A stretch of DNA of 64,000 nt, taken from contig JALGQZ010000001.1 of the NCBI GenBank assembly GCA_023105745.1, forward strand, positions 61,047,937 to 61,111,936. Direction: 5' to 3'. Made by a program: the position numbers and the translations under genes. Origin of the DNA: Austropuccinia psidii. Taxonomy: Eukaryota; Basidiomycota; Pucciniomycetes; Pucciniales; Sphaerophragmiaceae. Positions 1-10,000 of the stretch are shown here, piece by piece (position 1 is the first letter of the stretch; every line of letters starts with the position of its first letter). The notes beneath the pieces are model-generated. The model had not been told where the DNA came from, made no database searches, and saw only the letters and a program-made list of their open reading frames with translations.

Positions 1-1850
1 ACCTCATACGTCCATACATAAGCCTTTGTATTTGATAAAGAAACATTTGAGGAAATAATTGGTCATGAAGTTGAAATTATTTTAAAAATTGTAAGGCCTT
101 ACACACCTCTCTGAAGGATGCCTGCATACCCAGCAAACCAAACAAAAACAGAAGCCCTTGAAATTCATTCTAAAGAACTCTTTGAACTTGCCTTTATAGA
201 AAAGGTTGGCAATAATTCAGAAGTAGAAATGACCACACCAGTCATAGTGGTGTGGCATAATGAGAAATTCAAAAGGGTTGGGAATTCAAGAGCTTTGAAT
301 ACTTACAAGGTCCCAGACAGGTATCCCATACCAAAAATCCAAATAAACTTACTCTAAACTCTCAAGAAGTTTACATCAGCACTTTGGATGCCATTCCAGG
401 ATTTGATTACAATGTATTGACACTCGTAGAAAATCATTATTTGAGAATTATTCTCCACTTTAGAGTGTAATATCAAAGGTTTTGTATCAATTTAAATAGC
501 TCTTTAAAGGTTTTGTGACAAGGATACAGTATTTAAGGTGACTGTTGATAGAGCCAAAGCCTTTGAATCCCTGTTACAACCCTTTAACACTGCTCCAATT
601 CTACTGATGCCATATTTTACACTACCCTTTAAGCATTAAATTGATGCCTCAAGAGATGGAGTAGGAGATACACCTCATCAAGTCAAAATTCTGAACAACA
701 AACCTGTGGGAGGACCCATAAACTTTATATCTAAGAAAATAAAACCAACTGAAGCCAGATATGGAGGAAGTAAGATTCAATGCCTAGGAATATTTTGGGA
801 CTTGGGCAAACTCCATTAATTTCTTCGCAGATGTTGTTTTGAAGTAATAACAAATTTCACCTCCGTAAAACTACTTCTAAATATGAAAACACCCAAAAGA
901 CATATCAAAATATGCAAAATGACAAAAAAAGAATATAGAGGTAGTATGAACATTGTACACAAAGATGGAAATATTAATAAAAGTGTAGCTCAATTGAAGA
1001 AATGGCCATTACCCAATGATATTGAGAGTCCTGGTTATGAGCCAGAAGAGGCTTCTCCACAAATTGTAATAGAAGGAATTATTTTTATAGCTCTAAATAC
1101 TACCTACTTTTAGGAATTGAAGAGCAGTCATACCCAAGAGAGGAATCACAGCATCTTATGCCAATTCCTTGCTAAAGATTTTGAATTAAACTCCTGAATA
1201 AATTACTTGGATGAAATATGGAGAAGTTAATATTATGAAGGAATATTTCACTTTCTTTGTGGAATCGTCTACCATAAAACAAAGCACAACTGGAATATTA
1301 CAGTTGTGGATAGGTCTTTAAGAGATTGTTTATTGCAATAATACCATGACAGCCCCTTCTCAGGAAACCTTCCTGAGCATAGGAAAAGGGAAATATTAAG
1401 ATATGCATATGGTTTCCAATGTGGCAAAAAGATTTTTCAGCATACTGAAAGAGCTGTGACAGATATAAGAAAGCCAAAACCTCCACTGAAAAAAAATTGA
1501 AATATAATAGAAATATAAGAACCTAGTAGACATTGGGAAATTGTCGATATGAGCTGGGTAACTGGTCTACCAGAAGGAGGCAATAGAAGCTATAATGCCT
1601 TCACAGTAATTTTTGACAGATTTAGTAATACTCCAATCTTTTTACCTTGTCCCAAAGATGATACATCCATGGATACCAGTCTTCTAATATGGAATGGAGT
1701 GTGTCATGAAATAGTATATCTATAAACATTATTAGAAACAGAGATCTGATGTTTACCTCAGAACTATGGACAAATCATATGAAACTTTGATTAAAAATCA
1801 GGTACTTTTCCTGTCCTCAAAAGTTGTATAAGGTAAGAAATCATTGAAAA
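1..1850 (+). pseudogene. Ty3/gypsy pol fragment (RT, RNase H, integrase remnants)
   Basis: Three islands of pol survive in order. At 118-357 the N-terminal RT segment can be read (VEMTTPVIVVWHNEKF, then ALNTYKVPDRYPIPKI). At about 600-1113 the RNase H and its tail remain (EYRGSMNIVHKDGNI, then KKWPLPND, where the family has SRWPLPN). At about 1330-1845 the integrase remains (HDSPFSGNLPEH zinc region, then SWVTGLPEGGNRSYNAF and a FTSELWTN block). Many stops and frameshifts separate them, the RT catalytic YxDD part is missing, and the second integrase Asp (SDRD in the family) reads RNRD. It belongs to the same broad rust Ty3 group as the integrase at the right end of the window. The 5' part lies outside the window. 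Product: none expected. Confidence 0.85.
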
Positions 1851-3525
1851 TAGTATGAAATAGTATTTTTAAGAGAAAACATGCCAATTTCATTGTCTTT
1901 AACTTTTTTAATTATAAAACAATAATATCATAAATATTTATTGTTTTACCAACAATAAAAATTTATCCAAAAATACTCTACAAGAGATATTTAAGGCTAC
2001 AAAAGAAATTTCAATTGGAATTAATTGAGAAAAGAACTGCAAGAAATTAATTAAAGAAAAAAGTCTTTAAAACAATTTTTAAAGAGAAAACACATCCAAA
2101 AGTGACCAGCGTGAATTTGGAAACAAAATGACAAAGTTAACAGTGATGAAATATGCTTTAATTCACTTATGGGGTGGTTCAAGGGGTAAAAATGATTATA
2201 AGAGTTACAAACAATGATTGTAATTATTTTTCACGTCGCTAAAAGGCTTAAAATGATTTAAAAAGGGTGGTTCAAATCTTTTATTGATTGGTTTAACAGT
2301 GTTTAAACTAATTATAAAAGGAAAAGATTCTAACATGAAGAGAAAAGTGGGGCAAAGAAGACATTCTTTTATAGCCATCAATTTTGTTATTCCAAAAGTA
2401 AATTCTACTCTTGTTAGTCGTGGAAAACACTCTGAAAACAGAAAAGCCAATTATGGCATCATTGAACCCACGTTTAGACCAAAAAGGGCTGGTTTTTAGC
2501 CATTTTTAGCTATTGTTAGCCAGTTTGGACCCTTAAATCAGCCATTACTATAGTAATACCTGGTCTAGAGCCTTCAGAACATGTCAGAATGTGTGTAAGA
2601 GATGTAGAATCCAGTTTAAACTGTTTTAACTTAAGGGTATTTTTACCCTCCTCGCAACAGTTAAAACTGCCCTGGTTGGTATCAAAACCTCATCATCAAT
2701 TGAGTCACAGACCCTGTGACTCAATTCCAGGCCAAAAGTGATGAACATTTGCATGGAATTTGACATCCCACTCCTGTCAGAAAGGATTTTGGGCCCTGGC
2801 TCCCCCTTGGAGCTAGAGTACCTTTCCCCCCCCAGAACTAATCTTTCCAATTTATTTTTCCTTTAATTCCTCATCATGTAACACACTTGAAATTTACACA
2901 TACAATTCAATTGAGTTTTACAGTACACAACTGTAATAATTGCTACCTCATATGTGAATTACAGCTCACTTATGTAATACACACACACATCTTGACATTT
3001 CAATTGAAAATACTTCAATTCCTCATAGCTTCTAAACTACACACAACGCCTCAATTTTAACACAAAAATTGATGGTTGATGCCACATGTGGTGTTAATTG
3101 AATTAAGGTTTTGAGTATTTTCAACTTTTGTACAGAAAGAACTAAAAACTTAATTTAAGGTTATTTGGAGTTGAGTTACAGAAATTCTACCCAAAGGTGA
3201 CCCCCCTTATTTTTTATGAGGACGCCAATGGTGAAATAGTTTTCTTAAGTTTATTTATTGAATAAGAATTTATAATATATTTCCGCAACTTTTTACCAAA
3301 AATATTTCAATTTCATTAATTTTATTAAAAATTTATTTTTACTTAGTTTTTTCAAGTAAAAATGCAATTTCACAATTTTTAAAATTTAATGTAATTTTGA
3401 TTTTAGATTACAATTAAATTTTTTATTTTTTTATATAAATTTGTATTTATATTTCAATTTTTATTTTGATAATGTAAATAAATTTATTTTATTTATATTT
3501 ATATCTTATTTTGGTATTTGTTGTC
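1851..3525. other. AT-rich spacer without recognisable gene
   Basis: The decayed integrase cannot be followed beyond about 1845. The rest is AT-rich sequence with short shadow ORFs only. The one structured item is the palindrome at 2698-2726. I see no LTR pair, RNA gene or coding block. Confidence 0.5.
2698..2726. repeat. Perfect 13-bp inverted repeat
   Basis: Two 13-bp arms, AATTGAGTCACAG and CTGTGACTCAATT, are separated by ACC. The core TGAGTCA is also an AP-1/Gcn4-type recognition sequence, so each arm contains that 7-mer. No gene lies close by, so function is unknown. Confidence 0.7.
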
Positions 3526-3561
3526 TTTTGGGTATATGAAAATACCTCTAAGGCTCACAAA
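3526..3561. repeat. Family A-like LTR terminus fragment
   Basis: TTTGGGTATATGAAAATACC followed by TCTAAGGCTCACA is a diverged copy of the terminus shared by the family A LTRs (TTTGGGTATGTAAAATATAC, then CTCAAGGCTCACA, as at 36301-36333). The upstream 1.9 kb does not resemble a family A LTR, so this is either a small fragment or a related family sharing termini. Confidence 0.45.
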
Positions 3562-4008
3562 AAGTACATTATATTTAATAAATTTTTTATATCCACAACT
3601 TACACTAATATATGGCTCTATCAAAAATAAAGCTGGGAGCTTTCGATCTTTGAGAACTGATACCAAACAATCATATTAATAATTCTAATTCAAATACATC
3701 CCTTGAATAAGTGGCTTTTGTAATGCAGAACCTTCTTTCTGGTTTAGCCACTTTTCTAATGGTTAAACCCAAAAGATCTAATTAACTGAGAGGTTTGATA
3801 CAAGTTTTGTCATCACATCCATACTAGAGCCCTTTCAAATACATGTCAATGCTCACTGATAATAAATTCAAGGCCTTGTTCAAGATATGTCCATGCTTCT
3901 GTGACTGCAAGTGGTCCTCAATACCTCTTATTCCTTAGGAAGTTTGAACCCTACTTCCCAAATGCCCATAATTATGGTTCTTAAGAATTTCCAATTTCTT
4001 AATGATGG
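3562..4008 (-). pseudogene. Decayed chromovirus C1 remnant left of element G
   Basis: Next to the insertion point of element G the minus strand reads KKLEILKNHNYGH. This resembles the start of the integrase zinc region in C3 (LEILQKHHDS, about 51260), and at DNA level ATTGGAAATTCTT is shared. With the ATGG duplication on both sides of G, it is best read as the downstream part of C1, separated from 18553 onwards by the 14.5-kb insertion. The rest of the stretch is too decayed to assign. Confidence 0.45.
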
Positions 4009-4130
4009 TGTGGTATGCCATACCATATCAGCTTAATAAATTTTTTTTTTTTGAGGGGAGCGAAAAGTAGAAGAACCCCTATGGGTAGCCTCTGTTGGAA
4101 ACAAAAGAAAAGGATCTCTGTCCCAGTTGG

Positions 4131-5158
4131 CACAGCGCGCATTTGACGGACATTGCACATGCAACGTCACCCTTTCGTTACAGTAGGGTATTCCCACGGA
4201 GCCCTGTCACTTGCCCCAACGACAATTCCCAATTTGAGAACGACAGACCCTCCAATGAGGTTTTGAGCAACGACAGCAACACCTCTTCACAATGGCTGCT
4301 CTTCATGCTCTTACAACATCAACTCACCACTTAAAAGACACCCCTCTTTGAAGCTGCTGGGTGATGCTTTTGGGCATAAACTTTTGCCCGACCTCAAGTG
4401 CCCATTAGCAAAACTCAAACCAGACCTATCTCTTTTGGCGGTGCAGCTGGTTAGTTGTGTATACATTAATTGCGCCCTTGAGCACAATATAGGTCACTTT
4501 GATAATCTAAAACCTTGCGCACACGTCCCATAAGATTCTGTTTGTTTATCCCAATTTATTTGGTTATCAAACAGGAAAAGCAATCAAATTTTGTAATTCA
4601 TTAATCATGAATTATAAACTTACTTCATTGAATTCTTCAATTATGGTTTTGATGAAGTTTATATAAGATATACAAAACATAGCAAAAAAAGACAGTTTCC
4701 TATTTTATGAATTTTAATAATATCTATATAAATAGATATTAACGAATATTTGAAAAGAACCAGGATCCCACTTGCACAGCCCAGGTAGACAATGTGTCAA
4801 TATTTTATTGCACCTCTACGGCTCTTATGTATTTAATGGGAGATATTAGGCTTTTATTTTGAAGATTCCCCGACTTTATTCTTTTCTAACAGACTATAAC
4901 TGGCCATTATACAGTAAGTCTCTGACTAACCCATAGCAGAACCAGATGGGTCTTTTAAGTGGTGAGGTGGTGTTGTAAGAGCGTGAAGAGCAGCCATTGC
5001 AAAGATGTGTTGCTGTCGTTGCTCAAAACCTCATTGGAGGGTCTGTCGTTCTCAAATTGGGAATTGTCGTTGGGGCAAGTGACAGGGCTCCGTGGGAATA
5101 CCCTACTGTAACGACAGGGTGACGTTGCATGTGCAACGTCCGTCAAATGCGCGCTGTG
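4131..5158. mobile_element. TIR DNA transposon (non-autonomous, CACTA-like), 1,028 bp
   Basis: Ends are CACAGCGCGCATTTG and its complement, with terminal inverted repeats of about 210 bp matching almost base for base. The direct repeat TGG flanks it (4128-4130, 5159-5161), and the 3' LTR of G shows the empty site (CCCAGTTGGTAAGG, about 17001). The middle is AT-rich and non-coding, so it has no transposase. CAC...GTG ends and a 3-bp duplication fit the CACTA/CMC group, but the TIR is not the canonical CACTA or CACTG, so superfamily is tentative. Confidence 0.88.
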
Positions 5159-5661
5159 TGGTAAGGTGATGCCTTGTGTCAAGGAAAATGGCCATGTCAT
5201 TGGTTCAAGCCACATTGAAGACATAAAAAAAAAAAAAAAAAAAAAATTAAAAATGTCAAAATTTTGGAAAATACTTTTAAAGTTTAAAAAATACCTGAAA
5301 CCTAACCCTAAAATAAAATTAGGTTTCAGCCCACAAATTGTCCTCAAAAATCAAAAATTCTAAATTCAAGACAGCAGAAGGAGGATACATAAACAGATTA
5401 CATAAGCAGGAAGGAGTTAAGAAAGTATTAGTAATCAGATTACTTGATTAGTAATACTTAGGGAGCTAAGGATTAGTCAGCAAGTCTAAGGATTAGTAAT
5501 CAAGTTCAAATAAGCACCAGCAAAAACACCTCAAATTAGTAAGCAACCCAACAAATGACATCATTTAGGTGGGACCACCAGAAAAGAATTTTCCCAGCCA
5601 AAAGAAACTGAAAAATTCTAAGTCCCTCTTTTTGAACACCTCCCATGGAGAGCCCAAAAAT

Positions 5662-5670
5662 TATAAATAG
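5662..5670 (+). promoter_or_regulatory. TATA box of element G LTR
   Basis: TATAAATAG followed by AGGGCC and a pyrimidine-rich stretch (CTCTCCCCC, TTTTCCTCTTTCCC) looks like an LTR core promoter. Start of transcription would fall near 5690-5700, giving U3 of about 0.65 kb (without the nested element) and R/U5 of about 1 kb. The same box is at 17519-17527 in the 3' LTR. Confidence 0.65.
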
Positions 5671-5789
5671 AGGGCCTCTCCCCCAAACTTTTCCTCTTTC
5701 CCTCATGTCTTTTATCCCCCCTAAAGTGGAAAGTGGATTTAAATTCATCCCTGACTATCAGGTTAACTAGTCTACAAATATATAATTCT

Positions 5790-5962
5790 ATTATATAAAG
5801 GATAAAAAGGCCTTATATAATAGTCTTATAATATAAAAAAAAAGTCTTAAAATAAAGAATCAGTCTTATAAAAAAAAGTCTTATAAAAAAAAAAGAAAAA
5901 AAAAAACTTTCTAATATAATTTTATTATATAAAGGATAAAAAGGCCTTATATAATAGTCTTA
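5790..5962. repeat. Duplicated palindromic block inside the G LTR
   Basis: A 40-bp segment occurs twice (about 5790-5829 and 5923-5962). Each copy has arms ATTATATAA and TTATATAAT around GGATAAAAAGGCC. Between them are shorter repeats of AGTCTTATAA. The arrangement is retained in the 3' LTR (about 17647-17820). Confidence 0.7.
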
Positions 5963-6696
5963 TGAACTTAAATTAAATAAAATAGTATTTTAAATGGATT
6001 TCACCTTATTATAAGCAATCAAAAGCTCTGAAGAAGGAAAAGAAGGGTCATTTAGTTATTTTTTTTAAGGAGTTAATATTATTATTTAATTTCATAAAGT
6101 CATACTTTGGTCACTACAAGGACATTTTATTAATGATAAAGGGAAAAAAAACCTATTATAAGAATACAATAGTGTTATTCTTATTAAAAAAGAAAGAATT
6201 ATTATCAAATTAAATTATCAAAGAGGGGCTATTAATTAGTCTGGTCATATCAGAATTTCATTATATAAATACATAATAAATCATTAACCATAAAAAAAGT
6301 GTTTGATTGTTTGTTCAGTATTATTATTAGTCTAGTGTCTCCATATTATATTGAGTTATTGTTGTAGTAGTATTTTGTGTGATTTGTGCTAGTCTTATTT
6401 CTTTTGGTTAATTAAATAGTGTTATATTTAAAAGGTTAAATAAATATTTTGAGAACAAGCAAAGTCTGATTGAGTCTGTTGAATACACTTTTCTGAATTA
6501 GCCACCATCAATAAATAAATTGATTGTGAACTCAAGTTAAGATAATTCAGCATTTTTCAGGAAGGGCAGTCTAGATTATTCTAGCACACAAGCAGAGCAA
6601 GGGTTACAAGCTTGAACAGCAATTCAAAACTGTTTTCTTGTAATTTCCCCTTCCAGGTACTGCCTCATTTTATCCCACACAAGAGGAGTTCCCACA

Positions 6697-6727
6697 TCTG
6701 GTGTCTCAACAGTGGCAGTCAGATAGG
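6697..6727 (+). promoter_or_regulatory. Candidate primer-binding region of element G
   Basis: Directly after the LTR comes TCTGGTGTCTCAACAGTGG, then CAGTCAGATAGG. A PBS normally begins TGG within a few bases of the LTR, so TGGTGTCTCAACAG (from 6699) is the candidate; I cannot match it to a tRNA by eye. It differs from the TGGGGGCCTGGC found in families A and B. Confidence 0.45.
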
Positions 6728-7059
6728 AATATCATCAGATTCAATTTAGCTTGATATCAAAATATATATATTTATTAAACCTGGAATCATATAATCACCT
6801 AAATAAACCATTTTCATCATCATCAAAATCTCATTCATCATCATCATCATCTGAATCTTATCATTACAAATTACTACTAAAATCAAAATCACCAGGACAG
6901 ACATCACAAGAAAGCTTGAGTAATTTGATATCAACACCAAATACAAGAAGAAAAGAAGAAGATAGGTTAAAGGAATTCTTCTTTAACCTAATCAAAGAGT
7001 ATAAAGAAAGAAAACAGGAAGAAGCAAAATTTGAAGGAAAAACATACAAAGTAGAAAAA

Positions 7060-10000
7060 ATGGATCAACAGTCAACATCAAAATTACCACCATTACCTGA
7101 AGATACTGTGGAAGGTCAGTATGAAGAAGAAGAGGGAGAAGAGGATCAAACTGTGAAAATACAGAGCTTTATGAAGCAAATGCAAGATTTTTTGTTAAGT
7201 CAAACCAGTAAAAAAGGAAAAAGAAGACAATCAATACCAAATACACCAGGGAATAGCCCTAGTGAATCAACATTACCAAGGCATATAAGACCAGAAGATT
7301 CACCAATATCACCAACACCTGGACCAAGAGCAACCCCTACTCCAGAAACAAATCCAAGAGTTAACAATATTCCAAGAAGAGCTTTTATCTCTACACCTAA
7401 TAACCCAAGTCCATTACAGCAGCAAGTGTTAAAGCAGGAAAGGCCAGTGGTTAAAATTAAAGCAAAAGATTATAATCTCAATTTTAATGGAGAGGAAGTA
7501 GAGAAGTTTATTAAGAAGGTTGAAAGAATTGCTCAAATTGAAGGAGCAACAGATGAAGATTTAGCAATGCAGATGGCATTTTGGACAACAGACTCAAGAA
7601 TTAGTGATACCATAGAAGCTATGCCAGGATATGAAGAAGGTAATTGGACACAACTGAAGAAGGACCTTATAACCAAATGGGGAAGAGTTGAACCAGAAAG
7701 AAGATATAGCATAGATTCCCTTATTCAGCTCTTCAATGATACACAAGATGAAGGAGGAATCAGTACTTTATCAGAGTATAAAAAGTTTATTGGAGAATAT
7801 GAAACTATCATTACTTACCTTTTAAGATACAAGTATATTCCCCAAGAGAATATGTTCCATGAGGATGTATTTGATTGTCTCTCTGCAGATATCAAAGGTG
7901 CTATCAGCAAGGAAATGATTAAAGATAATGTTATGGTTAGAGCAGAAGATGGAGGATATCTCATACCACCTATGAGAATATTAAAGAAGTATATTGAACA
8001 AGAATTGGAAGCAAGAATATTAGTCACCAAAAGACTATCATCCCCAAGAATTAAAACAGTAAAGAATGAATCAATCACCAAGGAAAATAATGTTAAATTC
8101 AAGGAAGAATTATTTCCAGGAATGCAGGAAGCTTTGAAGAAGATGAAGGAGCTTACCAAAACTCTCAAGGAACAGCAAGTAGTGGTTAATAAAGAAGTAC
8201 CTAGAGAAAAAGAAGTTTCTAAACAGTTTATGGAGCAACTGGATGAATTAAGTAAAATTGCTAAACCACAAAAGATAGCTTATGCTAACCCTCAAGCTGA
8301 AAATTCAGGATTCAGACCAAAAGAAAATTTACCACCAGCATCATCAAGATATGTGCCATATGCACCAGCTCAAAATGCACCAAAACCATTTGTTAGATGT
8401 TATTACTGTTCAGAAGAAGGAAACTCCACAGGAAGATGTAATGAGCTTATTGAAGACCAAAACAAGAAATGGGTAATAAGACAAGGGTTCAATTACTTAT
8501 ATCCTAATTGGGCAAGAATTCCAACTGATGGGAAATTATCACCAAAGCAATTGGTAAGGGAATTTCAGAAGGAACAAGAAGAATTGAAGAAGAAATTGGA
8601 AGAAAAAGCAAAAGAAGAGGAACAAAAGAAGAAAGAAAAGTCAACTGCCTTTATTACCATGGACAATTGGGAAGATTGGAAACCACCATCAATATCAACA
8701 GGAAGAGAACCCCTAGGATATGCCTATGGGTTAAGGAATACAAAGCAAAGAAGAGAAAGTGAAGACAGAGCTAAGGCTCAATCACAGCCATTACCTGAAA
8801 GAGAAGTAACTCAACCTCAAGAAATACTTAAGAAAAAGACTAGTATCCCAGGTGGATTTATTGATAATGATGATCAGGAAGAAGAAAAAGTAATTATACC
8901 TACAAGATATAAATCACCAAGGCCTTTAGAGATTAATAAGGAGGAAGAAGGAGCCATACATAAGAATAAAGCACCACAAAAGCAACCTATGGATGAAGTT
9001 AAAGCCATAATTAAAGCACCCAAAGAAGGTAGATCAGTTATCAAGCCAAAGAAAGAAGATAAAGAAGAAGTACTAATAGTTGAAAACGTTATTAACAAAG
9101 TCTTGGATCAGAAAATAAATCTTACTTTAGAGGAAATATTCACCATATCACCAAGGTTCATGAATGAATTAAAATTCCTTTCTGATAGAGAAAAGAAATA
9201 TTTAATGTCTCTTAAGTCAGTCAATAATGAAGAGAGAGTGGAAGATCAAGAAGCCAACCAGCAAGATATAATAATTGAAGAAAGAATGCATTATGCATGT
9301 CCACTTGGAATGATTGAAGTTTCCATTGGACTGGAAGGTCATAAAGTAAAAGCATTAGTAGATACTGGAGCAGAATTGAGTATAATACCAGAAGTTGAAT
9401 CCATAAAATCAGGAATACCAATGAGAGCACTAAACATGAGGTTGAAAAGAATTGGAGGACATAGTACAGCAATTGTTGGCTTATCTGAGAATACCTTACT
9501 TATTTTACCATCTGGTGATGAAAGAAAAATTCATTTCTTTGTAGCCAGAGGGGAAGTTCATACTGTTATTGGGAGACCATTTTTGGCTGACAATGGTATT
9601 AGACTTGAACACTCACAGACTCAGGGTGAAATTTTAAGTTTCAGGGAATTGGATGGAAGAAGATTATGCATACCTATATGCTCACCAGAAAGCAAAGGAT
9701 GGCATGCACAACCACCAAAGGGAATGGAGTTGTGTAATATGGCAAAAGTGGATAAAATGGAAGTACAAGATAATAATGTAGAATCAAGGTTTGAAGAAAT
9801 AAACTCAGGGGAAGTTCAAGAGAAGCAGAAGAAGAAAGAGGATAAATTTGGAAACATACCCAATATGGAAGAATATCCTAGCATAGAAAAGGGTTTAGAA
9901 CAGAAAAAGGACTCCAAGGCTAAAAGTTTATTCAAAAAGATCTCCAAGAAATATGGCAAACAGGGTACCATTTGGAAGAAGAAACAAAAAGATACTATTT

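Larger units (their letters stand above)
4009..6696 (+). repeat. 5' LTR of element G (interrupted)
   Basis: About 1,657 bp once the nested 1,028-bp TIR element and its 3-bp duplication are removed, against 1,666 bp for the 3' LTR. It starts TGTGGTATGCC and ends CCCACA. It contains a TATA box at 5662, an 11-bp inverted repeat (CTGAAACCTAA / TTAGGTTTCAG, 5295-5329) and a duplicated 40-bp palindromic block. The 3' LTR lacks the TIR element, so that insertion came after G integrated. Confidence 0.93.

Noticed and set aside
5300..5320. Telomere-like CCTAACCCTAAAA
   Set aside because: Single copy in each LTR, no tandem array.
4955..5347. 130-codon minus-strand frame
   Set aside because: It spans the right TIR of the DNA element and LTR sequence; its C-terminal part is just the TIR read backwards, also seen at 4095-4334.
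6751..7059. N-terminal extension of gag (103 codons, Ser-rich)
   Set aside because: It begins with TTG; no ATG before 7060, and the following MDQQSTSK start fits the family.
8282..8476. Overlapping 64-codon frame in gag
   Set aside because: Shadow of the gag-protease gene in another frame; His/Gln-rich by reading-frame shift.
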